A stretch of DNA of 64,000 bases from Candidatus Desulfovibrio kirbyi (GTDB taxonomy: Bacteria > Desulfobacterota > Desulfovibrionia > Desulfovibrionales > Desulfovibrionaceae): assembly GCA_013374015.1 (NCBI GenBank), contig BLLL01000009.1, forward strand, positions 15,001 to 79,000, in the 5' to 3' direction. The position numbers and the translations under genes were made by a program. The notes under the pieces are model-generated. The model had not been told where the DNA came from. It worked only from the letters and a program-made list of their open reading frames with translations, and did no database searches. Below, piece by piece: positions 8,685 to 19,991 of the stretch; the stretch's first letter is position 1, and each line of letters opens with the position of its first letter.

Positions 8685-9242
8685 ATGCTCAACCCTGGTC
8701 AATGTATCCTCCACAGCGGAGGCGCCGCCGGCACAGAACAATTTTTCGGCTCTCTGGCGGAGAGCTGGGGTATTGAAGAAGTAAACTACAGCTTTGAAGG
8801 GCACCAGTCTGGGCGTACACGCGGAATCCGCATGCTCACCTCCCAGGAACTGGCGCTGAAAGACGTCAGCCTGACGTACGTTTCCAAACTGATGGGGCGG
8901 GAATATACGCACGCGCCGCTTTTCCGCAAGGTGCTACAATCCATCTGCTGGCAGGTCAGCAGCGGCGATCAGATTATAGTTGTCGGCGCGATCCAGCCGG
9001 ACGGCACCGTCAAGGGCGGCACAGGTTGGGGAGCGGAATTCGCCAAGATATGCAACAAACCCCTGACAGTGTTTGATCAGCCGAAAAACGCGTGGTTCGT
9101 CTGGCGTGAAGCTATCTGGACGGAAACAAAAAAACCGCTCATTGAATCGCCGCATTTTACAGCGACAGGCACCCGTTTTCTGGAAAACAGCAGCCGAATC
9201 GCCATTCAGGACCTCTTTGCGCGGTCATTCAGCCGCCGATAG
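8685..9242 (+). CDS. Rossmann-like (possibly SLOG-type) protein of unknown function
   Basis: The protein is 185 residues. ATG 8685 has an excellent GAAGGAGG site eight bases upstream. Near the N-terminus LHSGGAAGTEQFFG looks like a nucleotide-binding glycine loop. In the C-terminal half GGTGWGAEFAK followed by KPLTVFDQPKNAWFVW resembles the second Gly-rich loop and strand of SLOG/lysine-decarboxylase-like Rossmann folds. No catalytic assignment is possible. It precedes the sirohaem decarboxylase gene by three bases, so the two are probably co-transcribed, which may link it to haem synthesis; this is context only. Confidence 0.55.
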   Translation: MLNPGQCILHSGGAAGTEQFFGSLAESWGIEEVNYSFEGHQSGRTRGIRMLTSQELALKDVSLTYVSKLMGREYTHAPLFRKVLQSICWQVSSGDQIIVVGAIQPDGTVKGGTGWGAEFAKICNKPLTVFDQPKNAWFVWREAIWTETKKPLIESPHFTATGTRFLENSSRIAIQDLFARSFSRR

Positions 9243-9245
9243 CCC

Positions 9246-9719
9246 ATGCACTTTACAAAGAATGATCGCGCAATTTTGCGCAGCGTGCAGGCGGACTTGC
9301 CGGACACCCTCACGCCCTATGCCGACATTGCCGAAAGCGTTGGCGTCAGTGAAGCGTATGTGCTTGATCTGTTGGGACGTCTGAAAAAATCTGGCGCTAT
9401 TCGGCGCTTCGGCGCCAGCATCAAACATCAGCAAACCGGCTGGACGCACAACGCAATGGTTGTCTGGAAACCGGCCCCCCACCTGATTGAACTGTGCGGA
9501 AACACAGCCGCGGAGCACGAACAGATATCCCACGTCTACTACCGCCCCAGCGATGAGCCTGACTGGCCCTATACCCTGTATACCATGATACACGGTCGCA
9601 GTGAGGCGGAATGCCGCCGTGTGATTGCCGAACTGCGCCGTTCCGCTCTCTTTGGTGAGCACGCTGTTTTGAACAGTTTGAAAGAACTGAAAAAAATTTC
9701 CATGTCCTATTTTATCTGA
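9246..9719 (+). CDS. Sirohaem decarboxylase subunit (AhbA/AhbB, Lrp-like)
   Basis: The protein is 157 residues. An N-terminal AsnC/Lrp-type helix-turn-helix ([22 protein letters not shown]) runs into the family mark [18 protein letters not shown] and NAMVVW. These are the NirD/L-G/H-like subunits that convert sirohaem to didecarboxysirohaem. In Desulfovibrio the AhbAB pair feeds an alternative haem route from sirohaem, needed for its many cytochromes. The His in the SIKH stretch may be catalytic, by analogy with studied members. Normally two paralogous subunits work together; only one is in this window. I cannot say whether this is A or B. Confidence 0.82.
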   Translation: MHFTKNDRAILRSVQADLPDTLTPYADIAESVGVSEAYVLDLLGRLKKSGAIRRFGASIKHQQTGWTHNAMVVWKPAPHLIELCGNTAAEHEQISHVYYRPSDEPDWPYTLYTMIHGRSEAECRRVIAELRRSALFGEHAVLNSLKELKKISMSYFI

Positions 9720-9846
9720 CTTGACTGCCCGCCTGGAAAAGAAGAACGAATGCAGTCAATATCTTTCTGCGCCAATCCTTGTTGGCGGTGTGCCTTGTCA
9801 CACTGCTTCAGGCGTAGCCGATAGTGTAGTTGCGAAAAGCAGACTT

Positions 9847-9892
9847 GAAAAAACAGTTTCCGGCGGGAACGCGTTCCCGTCGGAAACTGTTT
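9847..9892 (-). terminator. Intrinsic terminator of the lactate operon
   Basis: Two 21-base arms (9851-9871 and 9872-9892) are complementary except for one position. On the minus strand the stem is followed by six T at 9853-9848. It lies 23 bases past the lactate permease stop and is one of the strongest hairpins in the window. Confidence 0.85.
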
Positions 9893-9914
9893 GAAGGTGG
9901 CATATAAAAGCGGT

Positions 9915-11621
9915 TTAGAAGGCGTTGGGGTACATGCCCAGCAGCAGCAGGCAGACAATGCCCACAATGACTCCGTAGAGCACAAAGGGTAAAAACGTGC
10001 GGCGGAAGACCTCGCCTTCACGGCCGGAGAGGCCCACAACGGCGCATGCGGCCACAATGTTGTGCACGCAGATCATGTTGCCCATAGCGCCGCCGGATGC
10101 CTGCGCTGCCAGGATGATCTGACGCGGCAGTTTCTGAAGTTCCGCCATACCCCACTGGAATTCACCGAACATCATGTCGGACACCGTGTTGGAGCCGGTG
10201 ATAAACGCTCCCAAGCCGCCCATGTAAGAGGCCAGCATAGGCCAGATATCGCCCGCGACATCGGACACGAAGGTAGCCAGCGCCAACGGCATGGAAGGCA
10301 CACCCAGCGGATTTATGGCGGAGCCGCGGAAGACGGACACAAGGGCCACCGCAAACACCAGGGCGATTGTCGGAGACTTCATCTTGCGGATGGATTCCGC
10401 CCACGCTTCTTTTGCGGCTGTGGCGGACATTTTGTGCAGAAAGATGGTCAGCAGCGCCACAATGATAAAGAACGTGCCGGGCAGATACAGAATATCAATG
10501 CTCGCATTGACTTTTTCAAAGCCCAGAATGCCGTTGAAGGGAATTTTTTTGGCCAGAAGCCAGCCTTTGATGCCCCACTCGTTAATACGCGTGACCACAA
10601 GCAGGGCACAGATGATCACATAGGGCAGCCAAGCCTGGAACTGGCTCATGCTGGCATGGAATTCCGTCTTTGTGGAGGTCGGCACCGTGCCTGTCCACTT
10701 CGGATCCCATGCGCTCTGTGGAGCGAAGTCCCATATCTCATCGTCACCATTGGCTTTTTTTGGAACGCAGAAGCCTTTTTGGGTTCCCCACACAAGCACG
10801 CCGATACCGAGCAACCCGCCTAACATGCTGGGAAATTCCGGCCCGAGCATCCATGCCAGAAACAAATAGGGAACAAGGAAGCAGACCGCTGCGAACACGC
10901 AGTATTTCCAAGCGCGGAAACCGATGGCCCAAGAGTTCTCCGGCCCGAAGAAACGGGTCATGAAGCCGAGCATAAAGATGGTCAGGATAACAGCCATAGG
11001 TGCGTGCATAAAGGTGACGTATTCGCCGATGGCCTTGCAGAAAACGTCAAAACTTGCCGCCGCGTTACCGCCGAAGGCCGCCGCATTCTCCGCCACAAGG
11101 CCTTTCAGCGGGCCGAAACCCACGATGATCGGCGTGCCCACCGCGCCGAAAGTAACCGGCACGCTGTTGAATACAAGGCAGATAACCGCCGCGGCCATCG
11201 CCGGAAAACCTAGAGCCAGCAACAGCGGGGCGGCCAGAGCTGCGGGAGTACCGAAGCCGGCCGCACCTTCAATAAAGGCCGCGAACATGAAACCGATGAT
11301 GATGGCCTGAAGCCTACGGTCACGGCTCACGTTCTGCATGCCGTACTGAATGGTTTCCATGCCGCCGCTCTTTTCCAGTGTGTACAGAATCAGAATTGCG
11401 CCGAAAACAATGACCAGCACGCCTATGGCGACAACAACACCCTGCAGGGAAAGCGCCATGAGGAATTTGAGGTCAAGATTCCAGCCGACAACGCCGCAAA
11501 CAACGCACGCAAGCCAGGCAAGCGGCATGGCACGCGTGGACGGCCAGAGCAATCCCACCATCAAAATCAGGGCAACAATAATAGGTATGGCCGCAAGTAA
11601 CGCCAACATTCCAATAGACAT
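9915..11621 (-). CDS. lldP: L-lactate permease (LctP/LldP family)
   Basis: The protein is 568 residues with about 13-14 hydrophobic segments, the normal length of the family. Diagnostic stretches include [34 protein letters not shown] and, near the end, [14 protein letters not shown] and [14 protein letters not shown]. It is an inner-membrane proton symporter for lactate and possibly glycolate. AAGGAGG lies six bases before its ATG. It is the last gene of a five-gene lactate cluster and is separated by 52 bases from the LutAB fusion. This matches the organic-acid oxidation region known from Desulfovibrio vulgaris. Confidence 0.95.
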   Translation of the reverse strand: MSIGMLALLAAIPIIVALILMVGLLWPSTRAMPLAWLACVVCGVVGWNLDLKFLMALSLQGVVVAIGVLVIVFGAILILYTLEKSGGMETIQYGMQNVSRDRRLQAIIIGFMFAAFIEGAAGFGTPAALAAPLLLALGFPAMAAAVICLVFNSVPVTFGAVGTPIIVGFGPLKGLVAENAAAFGGNAAASFDVFCKAIGEYVTFMHAPMAVILTIFMLGFMTRFFGPENSWAIGFRAWKYCVFAAVCFLVPYLFLAWMLGPEFPSMLGGLLGIGVLVWGTQKGFCVPKKANGDDEIWDFAPQSAWDPKWTGTVPTSTKTEFHASMSQFQAWLPYVIICALLVVTRINEWGIKGWLLAKKIPFNGILGFEKVNASIDILYLPGTFFIIVALLTIFLHKMSATAAKEAWAESIRKMKSPTIALVFAVALVSVFRGSAINPLGVPSMPLALATFVSDVAGDIWPMLASYMGGLGAFITGSNTVSDMMFGEFQWGMAELQKLPRQIILAAQASGGAMGNMICVHNIVAACAVVGLSGREGEVFRRTFLPFVLYGVIVGIVCLLLLGMYPNAF

Positions 11622-11673
11622 AGAACCTCCTTGTAAAAGCCGGAAGGGATGTATTACACGTTTCTTCCCGTTT

Positions 11674-13830
11674 TCAACACTTCAGGTTTTCCGCCAGCAG
11701 TTCCGCTATGTGCGTCACCCTGAACGGCAGTTTTTTCTTTTCCGCGCCGCCGCGCAGTTGCATCACGCAGCCCGGACAGTCCACAACAACACGTGAAGCG
11801 CCGGTCGCGGCAAGGTTGTCCAGTTTGTTGCCCAGCAGTTGCGCTGAAACTTCCGGGAATTTCACCGAATACGTGCCGCCAAACCCGCAGCAGACTTCTT
11901 CTTCCGCGCAGGGAGCGTATGCGGCAGCTGAGGCGATGAGATCGCGCGGCGCCTCCTTGACCCCCAGCCCGCGGCATATATGGCATGCCGCGTGGTAGGT
12001 GACTTTTTCGCCGGAGTTTGTAAAATCCTCCGTCGAAAGCCCCAGTTTGTCATGCACAAACGAACTGAAGTCCGTCACTTTGTCCACAAAATCCCTGAGC
12101 GCGTACTGGACGGATTTTTCCTTTTCCAGAAGATGGGGGTAGGTGTGCTTCAAAAACGAACCGCAACTCGCACACAGCGTGATGATGGCGTCGTATCTGC
12201 CATTGGCGAACGCCTGCACATTCTGCTTTGCCACATCCGTGCAGGTTTTGCGCTGCCCCATCATGTCCAGCGGCAAGCCGCAGCAGCTCTGCTCCATGGG
12301 CAATTCAACGGCGACGTTTTTTGATGCCAGAATCCGCACGCAGGCTTCAAGCTGTTCCGGATAGATGAAGTCCTGAGCGCAGCCGCTGAAAAGCGCCACA
12401 CGGTATTTTGGGGAGCTGACCACAGGGGCGATTTCTTTCCAGCGATCGCGGAAAGATTTCGCGGCGATGGCCGGCAGGGCTTTGAAGCCATGCTTGCCGA
12501 GGAATATGGCCGGCAAATGACGCTGGAACTGCACGTCGCCGCCGGTAAAAGGTTTTTGCGCGTATTTGGCGAATTTCAGCAAGGTATGGAAGAGCTTGCG
12601 GTTTGCCATAACCGCGCCGAGCAGGGCGGGCACGGTATCGCCGCCCTGTTCGGCATTGACGCGGGCGCGTATCTCGCGGATAAGGCGCGGCAGGTCAATG
12701 CCACCGGCGCAGACGGTTTTGCAGGATTCACAACCCACGCAGTTTTGGCAAAGCACCTTGGCCTTGTCCTTGCCATGGTAAAAATACGTCAAAACCAGCC
12801 CGATGGCGCCGATGTAGATGTAGCCCATCTTGTGGCCGCCCACCAGACGGTACACAGGGCAGACATTAGCGCAGGCGCCGCAGCGCACACAGCGAAAAAT
12901 CTGTGAAAACAGCGGGTCTTTGGCGATTTCCGTACGTCCGTTGTCCAGAAAAATGACGTGCAGTATTTTTTTGTCGTTTTTGTTGACCGAGCATTCGCCG
13001 GCGCCGCACATCCATGCGACATACGTCGTCAAACGCTGGGCGGTGGCGTTGCGCGGCAGCACAAGCAGGGCGGTCAGCGCTTCGTCCAGCGTGGGTGTGA
13101 GTTTGTCAAGACCAGCAATAACCACATGCACTTTGGGAAGGGTGGTGCACATGCGGGCGTTGCCTTCGTTGGTCACTGTGGTCACAGCACCGTTTTCCGC
13201 AATCGCGAAATTGCAGCCTGAGATACCCATATCCGCGTTGATAAATTTGCGGCGCAGTTGCACGCGCGCCACCTTGACAAGACGTTGCACGTCCGAATCC
13301 TGCTTGACGCCAGTAGCCTTGCTGAAATCGTCGGCTACCTGATACCGGGAAAGGTGGATAGCCGGCATGACCATGTGCGAAGGCCCTTCGTGGCGCAACT
13401 GGATTATCCATTCGCCAAGGTCCGTCTCGTCCACAATCATGTTGTCGGCAAGCAGACGATCATTGAGCTGAATTTCCTCAGCTGTCATGGACTTTGACTT
13501 GACCACGCGCTTTACATTGTTTTGACGCGCGATGCGCACAACAATGTCGTTGGCCTCTTCCGCAGTGGCGGCGCGGTGCACGATAACACCGCGTTTTTCC
13601 GCTTCCGCCTTGAACTGCGTGTACAGTTCTTCCATGCGTTTGCAGGCGGCGTCTCTAGAATCCGCAATCTGTTTGATCAGCGCCTGTTCGTCCACTTCCT
13701 TGAAAATGGTTTCACGGTTGGCGCGGTAAGCAACGGCGAATGTGTCCAGCGTCTTGCGCAGAAAATCGTCCCGCAGGACTTCGTCGATCTGTTTGCGATA
13801 GTCTGAAAGGGAAGTTGGGGATTCGTGCAT
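11674..13830 (-). CDS. Fused LutB-LutA-type lactate utilisation iron-sulfur protein
   Basis: The protein is 718 residues. Residues about 1-290 form a LUD domain like the start of LutB ([28 protein letters not shown]). Around residue 310 [12 protein letters not shown] and near 355 [14 protein letters not shown] bind two 4Fe-4S clusters. The C-terminal half has two CCG-type repeats with [10 protein letters not shown] and [14 protein letters not shown], as in LutA/GlpC/HdrB. In Bacillus these are two separate proteins. Together with LutC they form an NAD-independent L-lactate dehydrogenase that passes electrons toward quinone. It starts two bases after lutC. The fusion seems intact; the same arrangement occurs in other Desulfovibrio. 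Confidence 0.92.
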   Translation of the reverse strand: MHESPTSLSDYRKQIDEVLRDDFLRKTLDTFAVAYRANRETIFKEVDEQALIKQIADSRDAACKRMEELYTQFKAEAEKRGVIVHRAATAEEANDIVVRIARQNNVKRVVKSKSMTAEEIQLNDRLLADNMIVDETDLGEWIIQLRHEGPSHMVMPAIHLSRYQVADDFSKATGVKQDSDVQRLVKVARVQLRRKFINADMGISGCNFAIAENGAVTTVTNEGNARMCTTLPKVHVVIAGLDKLTPTLDEALTALLVLPRNATAQRLTTYVAWMCGAGECSVNKNDKKILHVIFLDNGRTEIAKDPLFSQIFRCVRCGACANVCPVYRLVGGHKMGYIYIGAIGLVLTYFYHGKDKAKVLCQNCVGCESCKTVCAGGIDLPRLIREIRARVNAEQGGDTVPALLGAVMANRKLFHTLLKFAKYAQKPFTGGDVQFQRHLPAIFLGKHGFKALPAIAAKSFRDRWKEIAPVVSSPKYRVALFSGCAQDFIYPEQLEACVRILASKNVAVELPMEQSCCGLPLDMMGQRKTCTDVAKQNVQAFANGRYDAIITLCASCGSFLKHTYPHLLEKEKSVQYALRDFVDKVTDFSSFVHDKLGLSTEDFTNSGEKVTYHAACHICRGLGVKEAPRDLIASAAAYAPCAEEEVCCGFGGTYSVKFPEVSAQLLGNKLDNLAATGASRVVVDCPGCVMQLRGGAEKKKLPFRVTHIAELLAENLKC

Positions 13831-13832
13831 GG

Positions 13833-14471
13833 TTAGCCCTCCAAAAGAATGACGTGCTGTTCCAGCGGGCCGTGCACGCCCACTGCAGCCACACGCTCAA
13901 TGTCGGCCGTGCGGCTTGGCCCTGAAATAAATGTCGTGTATGTCGCGGGCGCTTCGTTCATGCGTTCACGCAACAGCTGCGCAATGGAAGACAAATCCGG
14001 ATAAATTTTGGATTTGCGCAGGAAAATCACGCTGCTTTCTGAAATCATGCCGGCCAGACGCACTTCCTCCCTGTCTGTGTTCACAACGCAGGTGCCGCTG
14101 GGCGCCACGCCGAAGACAGCTGTGGAAACGCCGACGTCAATGCCGGCCAAATGCTTGCGCAACCCATGGCGGATACAGGCAAAACCCTTTACTTCGCACA
14201 GTTTTTCCAGTTCGGCAAAGTCGTTGTCCGGCAAATCCGGGGCGGCCACTATGCGTTTGACGCGCGTGGGCATGTCGTTGGGGCCGGGAGGCCCCTGTTC
14301 GGCGTCCGGTTCGTCGGCCAGAATTTCCGCCGGAGACTTGCTTTCACACACATCAACCACATACTGCAAAGCAGCGGCGATGGACGGCGCTTCATGCACC
14401 ACCGAATTGGCGGCAACGGCTTTGGCGGTGAAGTTTTCCACCAGTTCGTGTTTTGAATCCGCTTTAGACAT
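13833..14471 (-). CDS. lutC: LUD-domain protein LutC
   Basis: The protein is 212 residues and consists of one LUD domain, with GVAPSGTCVVNTDREEVRLAGM and a C-terminal FISGPSRTADIERVAAVGVHGP, which is the LutC signature. It is the third component of the LutABC lactate oxidase. An AGGAGTG site precedes ATG 14471. The gene sits 40 bases after the GlcF-like gene and two before the fused LutBA gene, so both L-lactate (Lut) and D-lactate (GlcD/GlcF-type) systems are in one transcript. Confidence 0.92.
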   Translation of the reverse strand: MSKADSKHELVENFTAKAVAANSVVHEAPSIAAALQYVVDVCESKSPAEILADEPDAEQGPPGPNDMPTRVKRIVAAPDLPDNDFAELEKLCEVKGFACIRHGLRKHLAGIDVGVSTAVFGVAPSGTCVVNTDREEVRLAGMISESSVIFLRKSKIYPDLSSIAQLLRERMNEAPATYTTFISGPSRTADIERVAAVGVHGPLEQHVILLEG

Positions 14472-14511
14472 GGGCTCACTCCTTTTGCTAACGTACTTTT
14501 GAAACGGACAT

Positions 14512-15801
14512 CTATCTCAGGCTTTCCGCGTACAGTTCAACTGTGTGCTTTACCTTAACCGGATCATTGTTATGAGAAAGCACGTCCTCAAGCTGCATCA
14601 TGCAGGCAGGGCAGCCGGCCGCGACAACCTGCGCGCCGGAGGCCACCACATTGTTACGTTTACGCTGTCCGATTTTGCGGGAATAGTCATAGTGGAACAG
14701 GTTGAATGACCCACCGCAGCCACAGCAACGGTCAGCTTCCGCCATTTCCTTGAGCGTGTAATTCGGATTGGCCGCAATCACCGCGCGCGGTTCGGCCGCT
14801 ACGCCCAACGAATTTTTCAGATGGCAGGAATCGTGGTAGGTGACGGCGACGCCAGCGGCGTTTTCAGCGGACTTGACATCCAGTTTTTTCACCAAAAACT
14901 CATTGATATCCAATGTTTTTGCGGCCAAATCCGAAACAAGATTTTTGTCTCTGGCCTCCAGGCGGTCGGCGTAGCGCGGCCAGAATTCTTTAATAGTGGC
15001 GGTACAGGAAGCGCAGGGAGTGACCAGATAGTCAAAATCAGCCTGGGCAAACACCGCCAGATTCGCCTTCATCTGCTTCATCATGCCCAGGGCGTCGCCC
15101 GACGACAAGGCCGGAATGCCGCAGCAAGCGAATTTGTCGGACATGAACACCGCCACATTGTGGTACTGCAGAGCCTTGAGGCAGGCTTCGCCCATGCCGG
15201 TGTACATCTTGTCGCCAAGACAGCCGGGGAAGAAGGCAACCTTCATACCCCCCGCGCGCTTCGGTTCGTCAATCACGCCGTGGACGGCATGAAGGGGTTT
15301 TTTGGCCAAGGGACGCATGTGACGATCGCCCAGCATAAAGTTGAGCATAGGCGCGCACACCGTGCCCTGCGGTTGGCCTGTTTTGCGGAAAAGCAGGCCC
15401 TGCATGGGCACACCGACACGCATGGCAAAATTGAAAAGTTCGGGTTTGGCAAGCAGGGTGCGGAAAATCATCTTTTTGACGGGATGCAGCCCCAGAAACG
15501 CGGTGACTACTTCCCTGGCCTCCATAAAGACTTCCGTGATTTTCACGCCGGGCGGGCAGGACGCCTGACAGGAGCCACACAGGAGACAGCGCCCGAGCTT
15601 GTCAAGCACCGCTTCCGCATCACCGATCATTTCGTGCGCGAGATTGTTGACAAGGGCAAGCTTGCCGCGCGCCACATCCGCCTCCATACCCGATGCCCCG
15701 AACATGGGGCAGACAGCTTGGCAGAGGCCACATTTCATACAGCCTATGATTTTGTCGTCCATCTGCATAAGACGACGTGCCAGGTTGTGCAGTGTGTTCA
15801 T
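14512..15801 (-). CDS. GlcF-type iron-sulfur subunit of lactate/glycolate dehydrogenase
   Basis: The protein is 429 residues. Two 4Fe-4S motifs are near the N-terminus: CMKCGLCQAVCP (residue ~21) and CLLCGSCQASCPPG (~72). Two CCG-type domains follow, with CCGIPALSSG and RCCGCGGSFNLFHYDYS. It acts as the electron-accepting partner of the FAD subunit encoded just upstream, with which it is separated by only three bases. In Desulfovibrio vulgaris the equivalent pair is regarded as a D-lactate dehydrogenase. Electrons would go to the quinone pool. Confidence 0.92.
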   Translation of the reverse strand: MNTLHNLARRLMQMDDKIIGCMKCGLCQAVCPMFGASGMEADVARGKLALVNNLAHEMIGDAEAVLDKLGRCLLCGSCQASCPPGVKITEVFMEAREVVTAFLGLHPVKKMIFRTLLAKPELFNFAMRVGVPMQGLLFRKTGQPQGTVCAPMLNFMLGDRHMRPLAKKPLHAVHGVIDEPKRAGGMKVAFFPGCLGDKMYTGMGEACLKALQYHNVAVFMSDKFACCGIPALSSGDALGMMKQMKANLAVFAQADFDYLVTPCASCTATIKEFWPRYADRLEARDKNLVSDLAAKTLDINEFLVKKLDVKSAENAAGVAVTYHDSCHLKNSLGVAAEPRAVIAANPNYTLKEMAEADRCCGCGGSFNLFHYDYSRKIGQRKRNNVVASGAQVVAAGCPACMMQLEDVLSHNNDPVKVKHTVELYAESLR

Positions 15802-15804
15802 AGG

Positions 15805-17190
15805 TTAAATCCCCACCAGTTTTGAGGCGTTGAGCAGCCCCTTCGGGTCCAGCGCCCTGCGCAGGCGCTGCGAAAACAGAATGGTACCGCGTGAGGTTTC
15901 CTTTTCCATCCACTTGGCTTTTGCCGTGCCAATGCCGTGCTCGCCGGAAAGCGTGCCCTGCAGCTTGATGGCGACATCAAACAGCTCGTCAATGGCTTCT
16001 TCCACACGATGAAATTCCTGTTTGTCGCGTTTGTCGGTAAGGAAGGTGGGGTGCAGATTGCCGTCGCCGGCGTGCCCGAAGGTGCCGACTTCCAGTTTGT
16101 ATTTTTCGGCGATGCCGTTGATGGCTTTCATCATGGCCGGGATTTGCGAGCGCGGCACCGTGGCGTCTTCCAGCACTGTTGTCGGGCGGCAACGCGCAAG
16201 CACGGGCAGGGCCATGCGGCGGGCCTCCCATAGCTTGAATTTTTCCTTTTCGTCCTTTGGAATATGCACAGCGGTAGCACCTTTCGCTTTCAGCACTTTT
16301 TCCACAACCTGGGCTTCATCAGCCACTTGGCCGGCATGGCCGTCCACCTCAATCAGCAAAATGGCCGCAGCGTTGCGCGGCAGGCCGGATTTTGTGAAGT
16401 CGTCCACGCGCACTATGGTGTTGTTGTCCAGAAATTCCAGCGTACAGGGAACAACGTGAGCGGCAATGATGCCGGCAACGGCTTCGGCGGCTTTCTGAAT
16501 GTCGTCAAATTCGGCCATCATTGCTTTCTGCGCTGCAGGCGGCGGAATAAGTTTTAAAATCGCCTGGGAAATAATGCCCAGCGTACCCTCGGACTGGATG
16601 AGCACTCCCGCGAGATTATAGCCGGTGACACATTTTACGGTGCGTGAACCTGATTTGACAATTTCACCGGTGGCGTCAAAAAATTCAACGCCCATAACAT
16701 AGTCCTTGGTGACGCCGTATTTCAGCCCGCGCAGGCCACCGGCGTTTTCGGCAATATTGCCGGCGATGGTGGACACCGCCTGAGATCCGGGATCCGGCGG
16801 GTAAAACAGATTCTGTTTAGCCACGGCTGTCGCAAGATCCACGGTGACAACGCCCGGCTCCACAACGGCATACAGATCGGCGGAATTGATTTCAAGAATT
16901 CTTGTCAATCCGTTGGTGAGTATGACAACAGTTTCCGTCTTGTCCGGAATGGTGCCGCCGGACAAATTGGATCCCGCGCCCCGCACCGTCATGGGGATGC
17001 CGTTTTCATAGAGTTTTTTGACGCAAAGCCCCAACTGTTCCGTTGTAACGGGGCGTACCACCAGAGCGGGAACAACCGGAGTCAGCACTGCGGAATCGTA
17101 GGAATACGTTTGGCGATCAGCTTCAGAACTGAACACGTTTTCCTTTCCAAGCAGCTCTTCAAAGTCCTTGATCAACGCCTGACTTGCCAT
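15805..17190 (-). CDS. FAD-linked lactate/glycolate oxidase subunit (GlcD type)
   Basis: The protein is 461 residues from ATG 17190, which has AGGAGG six bases upstream; an in-frame ATG ten codons earlier lacks a site. The N-terminal FAD-binding type 4 (PCMH) domain shows VRGAGSNLSGGTIP and GNIAENAGGLRGLKYGVTKDYV. The C-terminal FAD-oxidase domain ends with FGHAGDGNLHPTFL and SGEHGIGTAK, the glycolate/D-lactate dehydrogenase signature. It oxidises D-2-hydroxy acids, most likely D-lactate given the permease and lut genes downstream. It is the first gene of the operon. Confidence 0.94.
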   Translation of the reverse strand: MASQALIKDFEELLGKENVFSSEADRQTYSYDSAVLTPVVPALVVRPVTTEQLGLCVKKLYENGIPMTVRGAGSNLSGGTIPDKTETVVILTNGLTRILEINSADLYAVVEPGVVTVDLATAVAKQNLFYPPDPGSQAVSTIAGNIAENAGGLRGLKYGVTKDYVMGVEFFDATGEIVKSGSRTVKCVTGYNLAGVLIQSEGTLGIISQAILKLIPPPAAQKAMMAEFDDIQKAAEAVAGIIAAHVVPCTLEFLDNNTIVRVDDFTKSGLPRNAAAILLIEVDGHAGQVADEAQVVEKVLKAKGATAVHIPKDEKEKFKLWEARRMALPVLARCRPTTVLEDATVPRSQIPAMMKAINGIAEKYKLEVGTFGHAGDGNLHPTFLTDKRDKQEFHRVEEAIDELFDVAIKLQGTLSGEHGIGTAKAKWMEKETSRGTILFSQRLRRALDPKGLLNASKLVGI

Positions 17191-17295
17191 AAAACCTCCT
17201 AGCGAAATAATAATTAGCAACGTATTTCCCTGCCTGACGCTGCACCGGCGCAGAGAATTTTTTAGCAGTGTCCTTATCTATCATTTTTTCAAAAT

Positions 17296-17324
17296 ATTGT
17301 AGCACCTTGACAATTTTTAGTCTA
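17296..17324 (-). promoter_or_regulatory. Candidate promoter of the lactate operon
   Basis: Read on the minus strand: TAGACT (17324-17319), 17 bases, TACAAT (17301-17296), 106 bases before the first ATG. The long leader between them is AT-rich near the start and could hold regulation, but no clear operator is seen. Confidence 0.5.
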
Positions 17325-17349
17325 TAGGATAATAAAAAAAATTATGGCC

Positions 17350-18588
17350 TTAGTGGCAGCGCACGCTCGTGAGCATATGCGCCATTTTCTCTTTCTTTGT
17401 GCGCAGATACTGCTCATTTTCTTGGCAGGCTTCAATTTCAATAGGCACGCGTTCCACAATCTCGATGCCGTATCCCGCAAGCCCTACCACTTTTTTCGGA
17501 TTGTTTGTCAGCAGACGTACCTTACGTATCCCCAGATTTACCAGGATTTGCGCACCTGTGCCGTAGTCACGCAGGTCATCGGGAAAGCCCAGTTTCCGGT
17601 TGGCCTCTACCGTGTCGTAGCCCTGATCCTGCAGCGCGTATGCCCTGATTTTGTTCGCCAGGCCGATGCCGCGCCCCTCCTGACGCATATACAGCAGCAC
17701 GCCGCGGCCTTCGCGCTCAATCTGGCGCATCGCCGCGCCAAGCTGCCCCCCGCAGTCGCAACGCAATGAGCCGAGGGCATCGCCTGTCAAGCACTGGCTG
17801 TGGACACGCGCAAGCACGGGTTCAGCGCCGGATATATCTCCTTTGACAAGCGCCAGATGCGTTCCGGATTCAACCTCGCTTTCATACGCGTGCACCATAA
17901 AATCACCGTACAGACTCGGCAGACGGGCGTTTGCCGCGGAACGCACCGAAACCTGGCCCCTGTCCAGGCGGTAACGAATGATATCCTTCACTGTCGCTAT
18001 GTTGATGCCGTGATCCAGAGAAAATTTTTCCAGTTCCGGCATACGCGCCATTGTCCCGTCGTCGTTCATAATTTCGCAAATAACGGCGGCCGGTTTCAGC
18101 CCGGCAAGGCGCGCCATGTCAACGCCGCCTTCTGTCTGCCCGGCGCGCGCAAGCACGCCATCCGTCCGCGCCCTGAGCGGAAAGACGTGGCCGGGGGTGA
18201 CAATGTCCTCGGGTTTGGCGTTTGCGGCAACGGCCGCCAGGATGGTCGCCGCCCTGTCCTGTGCGGAAATGCCCGTGGCGATGCCTTCACGGGCTTCAAT
18301 GGAAACCGTGAAATTTGTGCCGAAACGCGAGCCGTTTCGTTGAGTCATGAGTGGGAGTTGGAGCCGGTCGATCATCTCCGGAGCCATGGGCAGGCAGATA
18401 AGCCCGCGCCCGTATTTTGCCATAAAGTTGATCGCCTCCGCGCTGACATGCTCGGCAGCCATCATCAGATCGCCTTCATTTTCGCGATCCTCATCATCAA
18501 CCAGAATGATCATTTTGCCTTGCCGTATGTCGGCAAGGGCTTGTTCAACACTACACATCGGCATGGGGGAGGCCTCCTGATCAGACAT
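17350..18588 (-). CDS. ribBA: Bifunctional riboflavin enzyme RibBA
   Basis: The protein is 412 residues. Residues 1-205 form 3,4-dihydroxy-2-butanone 4-phosphate synthase, with [14 protein letters not shown] (acidic metal site) and [18 protein letters not shown]. Residues about 206-400 form GTP cyclohydrolase II, with [20 protein letters not shown] (the zinc Cys residues) and [11 protein letters not shown]. It makes both precursors of lumazine from ribulose 5-phosphate and GTP. Both active sites look intact. It is isolated from other rib genes and no FMN riboswitch is visible upstream. Confidence 0.96.
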   Translation of the reverse strand: MSDQEASPMPMCSVEQALADIRQGKMIILVDDEDRENEGDLMMAAEHVSAEAINFMAKYGRGLICLPMAPEMIDRLQLPLMTQRNGSRFGTNFTVSIEAREGIATGISAQDRAATILAAVAANAKPEDIVTPGHVFPLRARTDGVLARAGQTEGGVDMARLAGLKPAAVICEIMNDDGTMARMPELEKFSLDHGINIATVKDIIRYRLDRGQVSVRSAANARLPSLYGDFMVHAYESEVESGTHLALVKGDISGAEPVLARVHSQCLTGDALGSLRCDCGGQLGAAMRQIEREGRGVLLYMRQEGRGIGLANKIRAYALQDQGYDTVEANRKLGFPDDLRDYGTGAQILVNLGIRKVRLLTNNPKKVVGLAGYGIEIVERVPIEIEACQENEQYLRTKKEKMAHMLTSVRCH

Positions 18589-18664
18589 TATTTTTTTCGC
18601 GCCAGGGTTTTCCCGTTCTTAAATGTGCTCAAATGCGAGGAAGGGCGCATACAATTTTCCCTGG

Positions 18665-19939
18665 TTACACGGGTTCGATACATTCCATGCCGTCCATATA
18701 CGGTACAAGCGCTTTGGGCAGGCGCACGCCGCCGTCCTTTTGCTGATAATTTTCCAGAATTGCGGCCAAGGCGCGCCCCACAGGCAGGCCGGAGCCGTTG
18801 AGCGTATGCGCGAAGACGGCTTTGCCGCCCTTGGGTTTGCAGCGAATGTTGGCGCGTCTGGCCTGAAAATCCGTGCAGTTGGAGCAGGAGGAAATTTCGC
18901 GGTATGTCCTCTGCGCGGGCATCCAGACTTCGATATCGTATGTTTTTGCCGCGCTGAATCCCATATCGCCTGTGCAGAGCGTAATAACGCGGTAGGGCAA
19001 TCCCAGCAGTTCCAGCAGCCGGCTTGCGTGCCCGCACATCAGCTCAAGCTGATTCATGCTGTCGTCCGGATGTGCAAAGCGCACCAGTTCTATCTTTGTG
19101 AACTGGTGCATCCGAATGAGGCCATGAGTGTCCTTGCCGGCGTTTCCGGCTTCAGAGCGGAAACAGGGAGTGGCCGCGCAATAGGCGAGCGGCAGGTATT
19201 CCTCATCCAGAACCTCGGCAGCGTGCAGATTTGTCAGAGGCACCTCCGCTGTGGGCACAAGGTAGTAGTCCCGATCCCGCAACCTGAAAAGGTCTTCCTC
19301 AAATTTCGGCAATTGCCCGGTGCCTATTACGGCGGCGCGGTTCACCATATACGGCACGCCTGTTTCCGTATAGCCGTTGTTCTGCGTGTGGATGTCCAGA
19401 AAAAAATTGACAAGGGCGCGTTCAAGATGGGCAGCCCAACCGAGCGTCACCACAAAACGGCTACCCGTCATACGCGCGGCGCGCTTAAAATCAAGGCCAC
19501 CCAAGGCGCCGCCCAGTTCCCCGTGTTTCTTTGGATCAAAATCAAACGCACGCGGGATTCCGAAACGATGCGCTTCTGTATTTGCAGTTTCGTCGCGTCC
19601 GACAGGCACGGAGGAGTGCGGAATATTGGGCACACGCAAAAGCCAGGTCTCCACAGCGTCATTGGCCTCCGCCGTTTGCACGTCCAGTTCTTTAATGGTG
19701 GAAGAAAGTTCGCCAAGGCGCGTCTGAGCCTCCGTAATGCTTTGTCCTTCACGTTTTTGGCGCGCGACATCGGCCGAGGCGGTGTTCAGTTTGTTTTTCA
19801 GGGATTCAACTTCGGCAAGCAGCTTACGGCGGCGCGCGTCCAGCGCGAGAAAGTCGGTGACATTCAGATCGCACTGTCTGTCGGCCAGAGCGGTGGACAA
19901 AAATTCCGGCTGTTTTTGCGCCAGTTTGAGATCAATCAT
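18665..19939 (-). CDS. serS: Seryl-tRNA synthetase
   Basis: The protein is 424 residues starting at [13 protein letters not shown], the usual SerRS N-terminus; an in-frame ATG 16 codons earlier is unlikely. The coiled-coil tRNA-binding arm covers roughly residues 30-100. Class II motifs are visible: [11 protein letters not shown] region, [33 protein letters not shown] (motif 2) and [12 protein letters not shown] with [20 protein letters not shown] (motif 3). It charges tRNA-Ser and tRNA-Sec. Nothing odd is seen. Confidence 0.97.
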   Translation of the reverse strand: MIDLKLAQKQPEFLSTALADRQCDLNVTDFLALDARRRKLLAEVESLKNKLNTASADVARQKREGQSITEAQTRLGELSSTIKELDVQTAEANDAVETWLLRVPNIPHSSVPVGRDETANTEAHRFGIPRAFDFDPKKHGELGGALGGLDFKRAARMTGSRFVVTLGWAAHLERALVNFFLDIHTQNNGYTETGVPYMVNRAAVIGTGQLPKFEEDLFRLRDRDYYLVPTAEVPLTNLHAAEVLDEEYLPLAYCAATPCFRSEAGNAGKDTHGLIRMHQFTKIELVRFAHPDDSMNQLELMCGHASRLLELLGLPYRVITLCTGDMGFSAAKTYDIEVWMPAQRTYREISSCSNCTDFQARRANIRCKPKGGKAVFAHTLNGSGLPVGRALAAILENYQQKDGGVRLPKALVPYMDGMECIEPV

Positions 19940-19991
19940 GTACGCTCCCGCAAAACATGTGTGCAAACTATATAACATACTCCTCAACCCC

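Noticed and set aside
17307..17332. Plus-strand TTGACA with GATAAT downstream
   Set aside because: Both flanking genes are on the minus strand and the spacer is 15 bases; no plus-strand gene follows.
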